Notes: generated by a model from the sequence alone, not told the origin. DNA of 62,280 nt from an uncultured Bacteroidales bacterium (GCA_900315705.1 ONAB01000015.1:1-62280); one strand, 5' to 3'. Counted from the first letter of the stretch, positions 1-10,035 are shown. Numbers and translations are program-made.

Positions 1-1
1 A

Positions 2-2338
2 ATTGGGGGAACATCGGTCACGGCGACCATATATTCTCCCCAAATGTCTGTGTCCATTCCGGCATCTGCGTTACAGGGGACATATACCATAACTATGACG
101 GTTGGCAATACTGGCTGTGAATGCTCAAAAGACATAACGATTGAGCATATTCCACCAACAAGCATTAACATACCTGCCAAAATGTGTGAAAAAACTCCCT
201 TCCAATTCTCAGCTATACCAAACAACAATCATTTTCAGTATTATTGGGATTTTGGAGACATGTCATATAATGTTGGAAACAATATATACCACACCTATGG
301 GGAGAGTGCTTTTTCACCAACTCAAACTGTAACATTGATTGTGACAAATCAGTTGGGATGTGCAGCCACAATAACGCAGAATGTTGATGTGTGCTCAAAC
401 GTTTTTGGTGCGCAGCCGTTGTTGTCCGCACAATCTTCAACACCTGTTTGTCCTGGCATCCCACGAACATTACAATTCACCCCACATCCTTTTAACAGTG
501 TCTATACATGGTCACCTATCAATCCTCCATATAACACATACCTATATGATGCTTTTAGCACAGGTGACTACAATGTTGAGGCGTATTACTCCACCTGTGG
601 TTGCAGGGCAAAAGCCACGTGCAATGTCGGATTCCTCACAGCTCCTTGGGCCCGCATCATCGGTAACACCGAATGCTGCTTGGGTGAGACTGTCAATCTT
701 AACGGCAATACAGGCGCAAACAACACCTATACTTGGACTATCGCCGAACTGCCGGGTTTCACTTCTACGGGTCCTGCGCTTTCTTTCACTCCTTCACAGC
801 CGGGTACATACACAGTAACCCTTACCGTGAGCAATCAGGGCAACTGCACCGCCACGGCTACCTGCACTTTAACAGTTAATCCCAAGCCTGCTGCACCATC
901 TATTGCATTCTACGGCAACCCCTGCATCCACGAGCCGCCAGTGGTTGTCAAGTCCACCACAGGCCAAGACTTGTTGTGGAGCAACGGCTATCGCGGTCCC
1001 GTAGCCTATACTTATACTGCCGGGTATCTCACCGCTCATTATTTGGACCCGAATACAGGGTGCCGCTCACACGACGCCCAGGTCTTCATTGAGCCGGCAC
1101 CCGATTTCAGTGCCCTGCTGACAGGTTGCTACAAAATGTGCCCGGAACAGTTCCGCTATAATTTGCAAATCTATGGCATCTATCCATACGTCTCCAGTCA
1201 TCTGGACTGGAGCTGGATTTATGAACCTATGGGCACAATCTACAACGTGACGGAAACGAATCCACAGTTGCCATTGGTTGGTCCCGGTGATTACTATATG
1301 GAGGCCCCCTACGCGGAGGGATGCGTTGCGACATCCCCGGTGCTGACCATAGAGGAGGAGAAACCCTGCCCGTGTGACAGCGTGTTCATCAGTGTGGAGA
1401 AAGAGTGCGAGTTGGCAGAGGACTGTAACTTGTATTACAATATGACGGTCACGGTATTTAACAACGGGTCTCAGCCACTTTCCTTCCACCAGTTGAGCAC
1501 TGTCTCCGCTGGAAGCATTGTGTCAAGCGTGAATCCCCAGTCCATCACCGTTGCGACCGGCGGATACCAGACAATAACCTTCTCTGTCCTCTTTACAGAC
1601 TATGAGAGCCCTTGCGTCACGTTCACCTTGCTCGACACGATACGTGGTTGCCAGGCAAAGTTTACGGAATGCTTCGACTGGGAGGAGTGTGTTTGGGATG
1701 AATGTGAACTGGAGGGTGAGTATAAAATATCATTCCTGCCGGAGTTGGGTGCGTCCCACAATGCCACCTATTTTGATGTTCACATTTCGCTTCCCACCAG
1801 CGCTTATCTTGTCTCCTTGTGGAGTGATCCGCCACAAATACAGAACTACACCAGCAGTTTGGGGGACGTGTATGCGCTGATGATGCTCAACTACGCGCGG
1901 CTCAGCCAGATGGATATGGATGGGGATAGTGTATGTTTGAATGCCCTTGTCTGCCTGCCGGGGCCTGCATTGTGCTATATAAGTTTCTGTATAGCGGCAT
2001 CGGAAATCTTAGAACAAATTCCGGAAGAATTCCGCCACTTTTTGGATTCCATTACGGCAGACAACGACACCACAAGGAAAGCAATGGCAGCAGCCGTGGC
2101 TCCGCAAGCGGACAAACCGTATCTTGCCCCCAATCCTGTCAATGACGAGGTGACGGTGATGGGTATTGAACCCGGAACTGTGGTTGAAATCACCATACTC
2201 ACAATGCAGGGAGGCCATATAGCTGACTATCGCAACGATTACCGTTTCAACGTCAGCCGCCTGGCCAGGGCATCTTATATTGTCCGTGTGATTACCAGCG
2301 ACAGGCGCGTATATTATCTTAAGTTGGTAAAACAGTAG
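2..2338 (+). CDS. PKD-containing secreted protein with T9SS C-terminal sorting domain (5' partial)
   Basis: The reading frame is open to the left edge, so the true start and signal peptide lie outside the window; an in-frame ATG at 44 is probably internal. Numbered from that ATG, a PKD-like module carries the hallmark WDFGD at residues 68-72, and a second PKD/Ig-like module (TYTVTLTVSNQGNC) lies near 250-280. The middle is rich in cysteine. The last ~75 residues begin with YLAPNPVNDEV and end in YYLKLVKQ, a type A T9SS sorting domain, so the protein is expected to be exported and attached to or released from the cell surface. Its function is unknown; PKD modules usually mediate binding or spacing. 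The first ~600 bases are clearly more AT-rich than the rest. The 3' end overlaps the convergent SulP gene by 20 bp. Confidence 0.85.
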   Translation: MGGTSVTATIYSPQMSVSIPASALQGTYTITMTVGNTGCECSKDITIEHIPPTSINIPAKMCEKTPFQFSAIPNNNHFQYYWDFGDMSYNVGNNIYHTYGESAFSPTQTVTLIVTNQLGCAATITQNVDVCSNVFGAQPLLSAQSSTPVCPGIPRTLQFTPHPFNSVYTWSPINPPYNTYLYDAFSTGDYNVEAYYSTCGCRAKATCNVGFLTAPWARIIGNTECCLGETVNLNGNTGANNTYTWTIAELPGFTSTGPALSFTPSQPGTYTVTLTVSNQGNCTATATCTLTVNPKPAAPSIAFYGNPCIHEPPVVVKSTTGQDLLWSNGYRGPVAYTYTAGYLTAHYLDPNTGCRSHDAQVFIEPAPDFSALLTGCYKMCPEQFRYNLQIYGIYPYVSSHLDWSWIYEPMGTIYNVTETNPQLPLVGPGDYYMEAPYAEGCVATSPVLTIEEEKPCPCDSVFISVEKECELAEDCNLYYNMTVTVFNNGSQPLSFHQLSTVSAGSIVSSVNPQSITVATGGYQTITFSVLFTDYESPCVTFTLLDTIRGCQAKFTECFDWEECVWDECELEGEYKISFLPELGASHNATYFDVHISLPTSAYLVSLWSDPPQIQNYTSSLGDVYALMMLNYARLSQMDMDGDSVCLNALVCLPGPALCYISFCIAASEILEQIPEEFRHFLDSITADNDTTRKAMAAAVAPQADKPYLAPNPVNDEVTVMGIEPGTVVEITILTMQGGHIADYRNDYRFNVSRLARASYIVRVITSDRRVYYLKLVKQ

Positions 2339-4049
2339 ATTTAAGGATGTCGCTGTTTTCCAGAAACTCCGTGCACTCCTCGAAGGTGGCGAAGGTGTGC
2401 TCCTTGGGCACCACGGCGGGGATGACGTTCATCTTGGTGAGCATATACATCGGCTGCGGCTGGATGATGGTCATCAACACGATGATGCCCTTGGCCTGCA
2501 AGTCCTTGATGGCCGTCTCCATTGCATAGAGCCCTGACTGGTCCATAAAGCTGACCAGACGCATTCTGATAATCACAATCTTGACATCGTCGGGCACGTC
2601 GTGCATCACCTCCTGGAAACGGGTGATGGAGCCGAAGAAGATGGGCCCGTTAAGGCGCTGGATGTAAATCTGGTGCTTGGTCTCTTCCGAAAGCCCGTGC
2701 TCGTCCTTCCAGGGCAATTCCTTGTCGAACTGGTTGATTTCACCCGACTGGTAGCCGCTCTCCACCAGGTCGCTGGCGCGTTTCATAAAGAGCACACAGG
2801 CGATGATCATTCCGATGCCCACGGCGATGAGCAAATCCACGAAGACGGTGAGCAGCAGCACGGTGACAAGCACCACGGCGTCGGCGCGCGGGATGTTGGG
2901 CAGGTCTTTCAGCCCCTTGAAGTCGATGATGCCGACCCCCACGGTGATGAGGATGCCGGAAAGCACAGACAGCGGCACGTATTTCACAAAACGGCCGAGT
3001 CCGAGCAGGATGGCGAGCAGGAAAAGGGCGTGCACGATGCCCGACAGACGGGTGCGTCCGCCGCTCTTCACGTTGACCACCGTACGCATCGTGGCACCGG
3101 CACCACCGATGCCCGCGAACAAACCCGCAAACATATTGCCGATACCCTGACCAATCAATTCCTTGTTGCTGTTATGCTTGGTCTTGGTGATATTGTCGGC
3201 CACCACGGAGGTGAGCAGCGTGTCGATGGAACCGAGACCCGCCAAGGTGAGTGCCGGGATGACGGCCGCTTTCAAGACTGCGCCCCACTGGATGCCCGCC
3301 AAGGAGACCTTCGTGAAAACAGGAAGCGGAAAACCCGACGGTATCTCGCCGATGGTCAGGTTGGAGTTGAAATCCTTGACAAAAAGGGAAACAACGGTCA
3401 CCACAATCAGCGCCACCAAGGTGGCAGGCACCTTCTTCGTTATCAGCGGGAAAAGGTAGATGATGGCGATGGTGGCCAGCCCGAACAGCAGTGCATACAG
3501 GTCGAAGCCCCCGATGCGCGACGGGAATTGCGTGATCATATCCACAATGAGCACCGGCGACTTCATCCCGAACAGCGGATAGATCTGCTGCAGGATGATG
3601 ATGATGCCGATACCGCTCATAAAGCCCGACAGGACAGGGTAGGGGATATAGCGGATATATTTGCCGATTTTCAGGATGCCGAAGAGGATCTGGAAAACGC
3701 CGCAGAGCATTCCCGCCACCGACATCGTGACGAGCACCGTCTCGATGGAGTGTGCGCCCCCCGCCGACCAGATGCCGGAGATGAGCGTGGCGGTGATGAC
3801 CGTCATCGGTCCCGTGGGGCCGCTGATTTGCGACGGCGTGCCCCCGAACAGGGAGGCGAAGAATCCGACCATAATGGCACCTACCAGGCCCGCTAAGGCT
3901 CCGATGGCCCCGATGTTGGGGATGTCTTGCACGTCAATCACGCCGAAGGCCTGGATACCGAAGGCCAAGGCTAAGGGAAGGGCCACGATGCCGGCGGTGA
4001 TGCCACCGAAAATGTCCCCTTTCAAATTGCTGGTATTGAGTTTATTCAT
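2319..4049 (-). CDS. SulP-family inorganic anion transporter with STAS domain
   Basis: This 576-residue integral membrane protein has the SulP N-terminal signature (GDIFGGITAGIVALPLALAF) and the QISGPTGPMTV segment, then about ten to twelve hydrophobic helices. A cytoplasmic C-terminal STAS domain (about residues 440-560, including LVSFMDQSGLYAMETAI) follows. The family moves sulfate, bicarbonate or dicarboxylates; the substrate cannot be told from sequence. I chose the ATG at 4049 (MNKLNTSNLKG) over an in-frame TTG at 4070. It lies 45 bp after the flippase gene on the same strand and has no visible promoter of its own, so it may be the last gene of the aspS operon. Confidence 0.93.
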   Translation of the reverse strand: MNKLNTSNLKGDIFGGITAGIVALPLALAFGIQAFGVIDVQDIPNIGAIGALAGLVGAIMVGFFASLFGGTPSQISGPTGPMTVITATLISGIWSAGGAHSIETVLVTMSVAGMLCGVFQILFGILKIGKYIRYIPYPVLSGFMSGIGIIIILQQIYPLFGMKSPVLIVDMITQFPSRIGGFDLYALLFGLATIAIIYLFPLITKKVPATLVALIVVTVVSLFVKDFNSNLTIGEIPSGFPLPVFTKVSLAGIQWGAVLKAAVIPALTLAGLGSIDTLLTSVVADNITKTKHNSNKELIGQGIGNMFAGLFAGIGGAGATMRTVVNVKSGGRTRLSGIVHALFLLAILLGLGRFVKYVPLSVLSGILITVGVGIIDFKGLKDLPNIPRADAVVLVTVLLLTVFVDLLIAVGIGMIIACVLFMKRASDLVESGYQSGEINQFDKELPWKDEHGLSEETKHQIYIQRLNGPIFFGSITRFQEVMHDVPDDVKIVIIRMRLVSFMDQSGLYAMETAIKDLQAKGIIVLMTIIQPQPMYMLTKMNVIPAVVPKEHTFATFEECTEFLENSDILKSTVLPT

Positions 4050-4094
4050 AGTTATTTTTTTTATTATCAAAAAGTGGGCGGTGGAGATTATGGG

Positions 4095-5594
4095 TTAGCG
4101 ATGGAGCATCTTCTGCTGCAATCCCGACAGCGTGCGCTTCACCAGGGCACGTTCGTTGTAGATGATAACGGCCACATAGACGAGCAGCAGCAGCGTGTTC
4201 ACCACGAACACCCAGCCCAACTTGTGCGGATGGAAAAGGATGCTGAATTCATAGAGCAGCAGGGCGAGGGAGAAGTAGCCGAGTATTGCGCCTATGTTGT
4301 AGGGTATCGGGCTCTTGACCTGTCCCACGATGTAGGAAAGCACCATACAGGTGCCGTAGCCGGCAAAGCCGCCCCACGCACAGGCCATATAGCCATAACG
4401 GGGCACGAAGATGAAGTTGATGGCCAGCATCACCGCGCAGCCGATGAAGGAGAAGATGGCCCCCCACCAGGTCTGCTTGTTCAGCTTGTACCAGAAGCTG
4501 AGGTTGAAATAGACACCCATAAAAATCTCGGCCATCATCACGATGGGCACGGTGCGCAGACCCTCCCAGTAGTTGCGTTGTATGATGAACTTGAAGATGT
4601 CGAGGTAAAGGACCACGATAAGGAAGGCCAGCAGTGTGAACATCACATAGTATTTCATCACGTCAGCCTGCATCTCCTTGTTGTTCTTGTCGCGTTGCCC
4701 GCCGAACACAAACGGCTCGTAGGCGTAGCGGAAGGCCTGGGTGAAGATGGCGATGATCATCGCGATTTTGACGCAGGCGCCGTAGATGCCGAGCTGCACC
4801 TCGCCCTCCTGGCCGGGCACGATGAACTTGTAACAGATTTTGTCGGCCACCTGGTTGAGGATGCCGATGAGTCCCAACAGCAACAGCGGCCAGGTGTATT
4901 TGAGCATCTCCTTCAGCAAGCCGCGGTCGATGCCGAAGCGCAGCTCACGGAGTTCAGGGATGAACCCGAAGGTGACACTGGCTGTGCAGATGAGGTTGAC
5001 GATGAACACATAACCCACCTGGTAGCTGGGGTCGTACCACCCCATCAGGGCGGGATGGTTCTGGTGCAGACTGGGCGCCACGAGGAAAATGAAGAGGTTC
5101 AGGGCAATGTTGCAGATGATGAAGGAGAGTTTCAAGGCGACGAACTTGAGGGCGCGGTTCTCGTTGCGCAAACGGGCGAAAAGAATGGCCTGGAAGGCGT
5201 CGAGGGCCACCACGGACGCCATAATGCGGATAAACTCAGGATGGCTCTCGTAGTGGAGGGCGTTGGCGATTGGCCCGCCGAACACCATACAGATGATCCA
5301 GAAGAGGAGTGACACGATCCCCACGGCGCTGGCGGCGGTGGAGAAGGCTTTGCGGGAGTCAATCTCTTCGCGGTTGGAGAAGTAGAAGAAGGTGGTCTCC
5401 ATCCCGAAGGTGAGCAACACGAGCAGCAGGGCGGTGTAGGCGTAGATATTGGTGACAATGCCGTAGCCGCCGGAAGATGCCGCAATCTTGTAGGTGTACA
5501 AGGGCACCAGCATATAGTTCAAAAAGCGGCCTATGATGCTGCTGAGTCCATATATGGCGGTCTGTCCCGCCAGTTTTTTCAATGAGTTGGCCAT
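4095..5594 (-). CDS. Wzx-like polysaccharide flippase (MOP superfamily)
   Basis: This 499-residue polytopic membrane protein of the oligosaccharide flippase family starts MANSLKKLAGQTAIYGLSSI and has about 12-14 hydrophobic segments. Such proteins flip undecaprenyl-linked repeat units across the inner membrane. The ATG at 5594 lies 4 bp after the stop of the upstream polymerase/ligase gene; a longer non-ATG reading to 5627 would overlap it. With the Wzy/WaaL-like and Wzz-like genes directly upstream it completes an export/polymerisation trio. A second flippase of a different subgroup is at 43125-44582. Confidence 0.88.
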   Translation of the reverse strand: MANSLKKLAGQTAIYGLSSIIGRFLNYMLVPLYTYKIAASSGGYGIVTNIYAYTALLLVLLTFGMETTFFYFSNREEIDSRKAFSTAASAVGIVSLLFWIICMVFGGPIANALHYESHPEFIRIMASVVALDAFQAILFARLRNENRALKFVALKLSFIICNIALNLFIFLVAPSLHQNHPALMGWYDPSYQVGYVFIVNLICTASVTFGFIPELRELRFGIDRGLLKEMLKYTWPLLLLGLIGILNQVADKICYKFIVPGQEGEVQLGIYGACVKIAMIIAIFTQAFRYAYEPFVFGGQRDKNNKEMQADVMKYYVMFTLLAFLIVVLYLDIFKFIIQRNYWEGLRTVPIVMMAEIFMGVYFNLSFWYKLNKQTWWGAIFSFIGCAVMLAINFIFVPRYGYMACAWGGFAGYGTCMVLSYIVGQVKSPIPYNIGAILGYFSLALLLYEFSILFHPHKLGWVFVVNTLLLLVYVAVIIYNERALVKRTLSGLQQKMLHR

Positions 5595-5598
5595 AGGT

Positions 5599-7023
5599 TT
5601 ATGCGTTTGGGGAGGTTGCAGGCGCAACCCCGTTTTTTTCTTTGTAGTCGAGGTTCATCACGACGATGGCGGCAAAGGCGCCCCAGAAGGGGAGCGAGAG
5701 CTTGTCGGTGTCGAGGAAGTTGTTGAGCACTCCGTGCACGAAATAGGTGATGAGCGCCAGCGTCATCATCAGGCAGATGAGCCTCTGCGTCGGGTCGTGC
5801 GTGTGGTTGTAGGTGCGTATGCCCGTGAGCAGAATGCAGAACGCCAGGGCGAAGACCGTGAGCATTCCGGGGATGCCGCTCTCGGCGCAGGGGCCGATGT
5901 ACTCGCTGTGGGCGTTGCCGCCGTCACCGAAGTCGGTGGTGATGATGGTCTTGTACTGGCTTCGCTGGAAGGGGGCATAGACAAACTGGTAAGTGCCGGG
6001 GCCCCAGCCCGTCACGGGCCGCTCGCGAATCATCCCGAAGGCCGAGTTCCAGCGGTTGAGACGCTCCACATTGGAGGCGTCTGTCGTGATGTTGGAGATG
6101 GACTGCAGCTGCTCCGCCAGGTTGCCCGACGAGTCCTGCTCGTTGCGGCTCATCTTGTAGAGGATGTCATCGGCGTAAAAGTAGAAGGCCGACCCCATAA
6201 TGAGGCCGCCCACAATCAGCCACGAGAGCTTGATGCGCAACTTCAGCACCACATACACGCCGATGGCCACCATCAGGCTTATCCAGGCGGCACGGCTGAA
6301 GGAGAGGTAGAAACCCATCAGGAAAATGCCCGTGAGGCCGGCGTAGAAGAGTTTCTGGAACACGTTGTTGCCGGGCAGGAAGAAGCAACAGGCCGAGATG
6401 GGCAGGAAAAAGGCCAGCACCGCACCATAGGCGGTGTGGTCGTTGTAAAAGGGGTCCATCACCCAGTGCCCGTATTTCTCGTCAAATCCGCTCAAGGCGT
6501 GCTTGTAGGTGGTGATGAGCACCACAATGGCCAACGCCACCGCATAGCAGTTGAAATAGCGCACCAGGTTCCGGTAGTCGTCCTTGATGAGCTGGATGAC
6601 CATCCAATAGCTCGAGGTGGTGAACCATATCTTCGACAGCCAGAACTTGAACGACACCATCGGTATCTCGCTGGTGATGCAGGTCAAAAGCATCCAGCCC
6701 AGATAGACATACAGGGCGATGGAGACAGGATGGCGCAGCAGCTTGCGGTCCATACTCAGGTCGTACAGCAAGCGGCACAGGAACAGGAAAGTGACGGCAA
6801 TCATCACAATCTCGCCCGGGAAGGAGAGCCCTAACTTGTAGTCCTTGAACTCCAGGACGATGGACAATGGGGTGAGGAAAGCCATCAGGTACATCACCCA
6901 ATCGACGTGGAAAATAAGCAGGTACGCCAAAACCACGACGCCCGTAAGCAAGGGAATTACAGGGAGTTCCTTGACAATGGCGGCGCAGTTGACCAGGATG
7001 AGGAAAATGGCAGTCAGCAGCAT
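5599..7023 (-). CDS. O-antigen ligase/polymerase family protein (Wzy/WaaL-like)
   Basis: A hydrophobic protein with about 10-12 membrane segments and a large loop containing the GWGPGTYQFVYAPF and NAHSEYIGPCAESG segments, which is the Wzy_C/WaaL pattern. The family polymerises or ligates lipid-linked oligosaccharides on the periplasmic face; sequence does not separate the two roles. The start is uncertain. I give the ATG at 7023, directly before the first membrane helix. In-frame GTG (7056) and TTG (7053, 7089) starts would overlap the wzz-like gene. The neighbours (flippase downstream, chain-length regulator upstream) support a role as polymerase. Confidence 0.85.
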   Translation of the reverse strand: MLLTAIFLILVNCAAIVKELPVIPLLTGVVVLAYLLIFHVDWVMYLMAFLTPLSIVLEFKDYKLGLSFPGEIVMIAVTFLFLCRLLYDLSMDRKLLRHPVSIALYVYLGWMLLTCITSEIPMVSFKFWLSKIWFTTSSYWMVIQLIKDDYRNLVRYFNCYAVALAIVVLITTYKHALSGFDEKYGHWVMDPFYNDHTAYGAVLAFFLPISACCFFLPGNNVFQKLFYAGLTGIFLMGFYLSFSRAAWISLMVAIGVYVVLKLRIKLSWLIVGGLIMGSAFYFYADDILYKMSRNEQDSSGNLAEQLQSISNITTDASNVERLNRWNSAFGMIRERPVTGWGPGTYQFVYAPFQRSQYKTIITTDFGDGGNAHSEYIGPCAESGIPGMLTVFALAFCILLTGIRTYNHTHDPTQRLICLMMTLALITYFVHGVLNNFLDTDKLSLPFWGAFAAIVVMNLDYKEKNGVAPATSPNA

Positions 7024-7045
7024 CGCCCACTGCCGCCCCGTCAGT

Positions 7046-8074
7046 TTAGTCAACACTCTCTTCAGGCTTGACGGAAGGCTTCTCTTCAATTTTTTCGATC
7101 ATTAATAACACGATGAGGGAAATCGCCAGCACGCAGAACGTGGAGACAATCATAATGACAGAACGCTTGGGGAAGTATTTCTTGTCGGCGGGGATGGGAC
7201 GGTCCACCACGAACTTCACGGGCATCGAGCCCTGCATATCGAGTTGGGCGCTCATCATCTTCTCCTTGCAGAGCGACTGGTATTCGCGGAAGTTGTACTG
7301 CAGGTCGTGCCAAGCATCGAGGCGCGGTCCCCATTCGGCCAGCTTTTTCTGCTCGTTTTCGAGGCGGCTGATGGCGGCCTGGTTGCCTTGGGCCACGGCG
7401 ATGGCCCACTGCTGCATCACGCGGTTGGTCTGCTCCTTGAGCTCGAAGACACCGTTCTCCATACAAACCTGGATGGAGTCGTCGATGCGCGCAATCTCCT
7501 TGTTGACGGAGTCCACTTGGCGCTTCAGGGCGTAATAAGCCGCCGCAGCGCGCTCGCGCTCGGTGCGGTTCTTCACCGTATCCACCAGACTCAGGATGTA
7601 GTCGGCCATATCACAGGCAATCTGCGGGTCCTCGTCCGACACCGTGATGGAGATGGCCCCGAACTCGGTGCGCTTGAAGGTGAGGTTGTTGGTGAGGGTT
7701 TTGTACAACTTCGTCTCCGCCCCTTTGGAGTCAAGATTGATGTCGTAATGCTCGGCCAACTTGAAGCGCGATATGAGGGAGTCTTTGATTTCCAAGGCGT
7801 TGAGGATTTGCATCATCTGCTCGGTCTCCTCTTGCAGGGCGTAGGCCTTCACCTCCAGGCGCTCGTTGTAGTTCTCCTTGTTGAGGAGAATCTTCGACAT
7901 CGAGTTGGTGCGCGGGGCGTAGATGACAGCCGTGGACTTGTAGCGCGGGGCGACCAGATAGGTGCAAAGCAGGGAGAGGATGGCGGTGGCCAAGCCGATG
8001 ATGAGCAGCCATCTGCGCCACTTCCACACGAACTTCACCAGGCTGAAGGAATTGTATTGATCGTTGTTTTGCAT
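7046..8074 (-). CDS. Wzz-like polysaccharide chain-length determinant
   Basis: This 342-residue protein has the Wzz/FepE/Etk architecture: a short cytoplasmic N-terminus (SLVKFVWKWRRW), a first membrane helix at about 21-42, a long periplasmic region rich in predicted coiled coil (about 130-260), and a second helix near 305-325 preceded by the PKRSVIMIVSTF segment. It has no C-terminal tyrosine kinase domain. Such proteins set the modal length of O-antigen or capsule chains together with Wzy. The gene lies 18 bp after aspS and just upstream of the polymerase/ligase gene, so it is probably co-transcribed with both. Confidence 0.88.
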   Translation of the reverse strand: MQNNDQYNSFSLVKFVWKWRRWLLIIGLATAILSLLCTYLVAPRYKSTAVIYAPRTNSMSKILLNKENYNERLEVKAYALQEETEQMMQILNALEIKDSLISRFKLAEHYDINLDSKGAETKLYKTLTNNLTFKRTEFGAISITVSDEDPQIACDMADYILSLVDTVKNRTERERAAAAYYALKRQVDSVNKEIARIDDSIQVCMENGVFELKEQTNRVMQQWAIAVAQGNQAAISRLENEQKKLAEWGPRLDAWHDLQYNFREYQSLCKEKMMSAQLDMQGSMPVKFVVDRPIPADKKYFPKRSVIMIVSTFCVLAISLIVLLMIEKIEEKPSVKPEESVD

Positions 8075-8092
8075 TTTGTTCCGATTAGGGGA

Positions 8093-9844
8093 TTATTGAG
8101 GTTTTTTGATGTCGATGTTCAATTCGTCCAGCTGGGCTTGGGCGATAGGGGTGGGGGCGGGTAGCATCGTGTCGCGGCCGGCGTTGTTCTTCGGGAAGGC
8201 GATGAAGTCGCGGATGCTGTCGCAGTCGGAAAGCACGGCGCACAGACGGTCGAAGCCGAAGGCGATGCCGCCGTGAGGGGGAGCGCCGAAGCGGAAGGCG
8301 TCGATGAGGAAGCCGAACTGGCTTTGTGCCTGCTCTTCCGTGAAGTTCAGGGCTTTGAACATCCGTTTCTGCAATTCGGGGTTGTGGATACGGATGGAGC
8401 CGCCGCCGATTTCGGAGCCGTTGATGACCAGGTCGTAGGCGTTGGCGTTCACGGCGCCGGGGTTGCTCTCCAGCATTCCCTCGTGCTCGGGCTTGGGAGC
8501 GGTGAAGGGGTGGTGCATTGCATAGAAGCGTTGCGTCTCCTCGTCCCATTCCAGCAGCGGGAAGTCGATGACCCAGAGCACCTTGTACTCGCCGGCCTTG
8601 CGCAGGCCGAGACGGTTGCCCATCTCCAGACGGAGGGTACCCAACTGCGTGCGGGTCTTCATTGCCTTGCCCGACATAATGAGGATGAGGTCGCCGGGCT
8701 TCGCTTCGCAGCGGGCCGCCACAGCCTTGAGATCCTTCTGGTCGTAGAACTTGTCCACAGAAGACTTGAAGGTGCCGTCGGCGTTGCAGAGGATATAGAC
8801 CAGTCCGCCGGCGCCCACGTGCGGGCTCTTGACGAACTCCACGAGGCCGTCGAGCTGCTTGCGGGAGTAGTTGCCGCAGCCGTCCACCTTGATGCCTGCC
8901 ACGAGTTCGGCCTCGTTGAAGACCTTGAACTCTTTGTGCTGCAGCAGATCGTTGAGTTCCACGAAACGCATCCCGAAACGGGCGTCGGGCTTGTCGGAGC
9001 CGTAGTATTTCATCGCGTCAGCCCAGGTGATGCGCTCAATGGGCTGGAGCTCTATGTTCTTGAATGTTTTGAAGATATGCTTCACCAAGCCCTCGAAGAG
9101 GTTGAGAATGTCCTCCTGTTCGATGAACGACATCTCGCAGTCGATCTGGGTGAACTCGGGCTGGCGGTCGGCGCGCAGGTCCTCGTCGCGGAAGCAGCGC
9201 ACAATCTGGAAATAGCGGTCCATACCGGAGATCATCAGCAACTGCTTGAGGGTTTGCGGCGACTGCGGGAGGGCGTAGAACTCGCCGGGGTTCATACGGG
9301 AGGGCACGAGGAAGTCGCGGGCGCCCTCGGGGGTGCTGTTCACGAGGAAGGGGGTCTCGATTTCGAGGAAGCCCTGCTCGCTGAGGTACTTGCGGATTTC
9401 CAGCCCTAACCGGTGGCGGAAGATGAGGTTGTTCTTCACGGGCGTGCGGCGGATGTCAAGGTAACGGTACTTCATCCGCAGCTCGTCGCCGCCGTCGGAG
9501 ACGTCCTCGATGGTGAAGGGCGGGGTGATGGACTCGTTGAGCACCGTCACCTTCTCCACGTCGATTTCGATCTCGCCGGTGGGGATGTTGTTGTTCTTGC
9601 TGTAGCGCTCGATGACCTTGCCGGTGGCCTGGATCACCCACTCGCGGCCCATCTTCTCCACCTGCTCGCACAGGGCGGGGCGCTGTTCGTGGTTGAAGGC
9701 CAATTGCGTGATGCCGTAACGGTCGCGCAGGTCTATGAATATCATTCCGCCAAGATGGCGCACTTTCTGGATCCACCCGCAAAGGGTGACCTCTTTCTGC
9801 ACATCGGCGAGCCGCAACTCGCCACAAGTATGAGTTCTATACAT
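8093..9844 (-). CDS. aspS: Aspartate--tRNA ligase
   Basis: This 583-residue class IIb aminoacyl-tRNA synthetase of bacterial type charges tRNA-Asp in the cytoplasm. Visible parts are the N-terminal OB-fold anticodon domain ([20 protein letters not shown]), class II motif 2 ([18 protein letters not shown]), the inserted GAD domain of bacterial AspRS, and motif 3 near the end (GIAFGFDRL). The ATG at 9844 ([12 protein letters not shown]) fits family starts; an upstream in-frame extension to 9901 has no family support. A TAnnTTTG element lies 28 bp upstream. It seems to head a transcription unit running into polysaccharide export genes. Confidence 0.97.
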   Translation of the reverse strand: MYRTHTCGELRLADVQKEVTLCGWIQKVRHLGGMIFIDLRDRYGITQLAFNHEQRPALCEQVEKMGREWVIQATGKVIERYSKNNNIPTGEIEIDVEKVTVLNESITPPFTIEDVSDGGDELRMKYRYLDIRRTPVKNNLIFRHRLGLEIRKYLSEQGFLEIETPFLVNSTPEGARDFLVPSRMNPGEFYALPQSPQTLKQLLMISGMDRYFQIVRCFRDEDLRADRQPEFTQIDCEMSFIEQEDILNLFEGLVKHIFKTFKNIELQPIERITWADAMKYYGSDKPDARFGMRFVELNDLLQHKEFKVFNEAELVAGIKVDGCGNYSRKQLDGLVEFVKSPHVGAGGLVYILCNADGTFKSSVDKFYDQKDLKAVAARCEAKPGDLILIMSGKAMKTRTQLGTLRLEMGNRLGLRKAGEYKVLWVIDFPLLEWDEETQRFYAMHHPFTAPKPEHEGMLESNPGAVNANAYDLVINGSEIGGGSIRIHNPELQKRMFKALNFTEEQAQSQFGFLIDAFRFGAPPHGGIAFGFDRLCAVLSDCDSIRDFIAFPKNNAGRDTMLPAPTPIAQAQLDELNIDIKKPQ

Positions 9845-9871
9845 TGATTTTATATTTAATTTTAGAGGGCG

Positions 9872-9879
9872 CAAAAGTA
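9872..9879 (-). promoter_or_regulatory. Bacteroidota -7 element for aspS
   Basis: Read on the minus strand this is TACTTTTG, matching the Bacteroidota sigma-ABfr consensus TAnnTTTG, 27 bases before the aspS ATG. No convincing -33 TTTG is seen. The same motif recurs before many genes in this window. Confidence 0.6.
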
Positions 9880-9942
9880 CAAAAAATAGTGATTGCCACA
9901 CCCCGCTCTATTCTCCTAATTATTTATTAATGGAATATGAAA

Positions 9943-10035
9943 AAAGGTAACCGGATTTTTTCAAAGTAATTGCCAAATGATAGGTGGGACGGATTGTTTA
10001 AGGTTTTTATTGGGTGGGACTTACCGGTTACCTTT
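9943..10035. repeat. 93-bp element with perfect 12-bp inverted ends
   Basis: AAAGGTAACCGG at 9943-9954 is perfectly inverted at 10024-10035 (CCGGTTACCTTT). The 69-bp interior carries GGTGGGAC twice, at 9983-9990 and 10013-10020, 30 bp apart. It lies between the divergent aspS and pcrA promoters and so outside both predicted leaders. It could be a MITE-like element, a protein-binding site or a structured RNA; no target-site duplication is evident. Confidence 0.55.

Noticed and set aside
2601-3896. Long open frame opposite the SulP gene (431 codons)
   Set aside because: His/Asp/Gln-rich shadow produced by GC-rich codon bias of the true gene; no family features. The same applies to long frames opposite the genes at 4095, 5599, 8093, 10170, 34303, 35413, 46009 and 54894.
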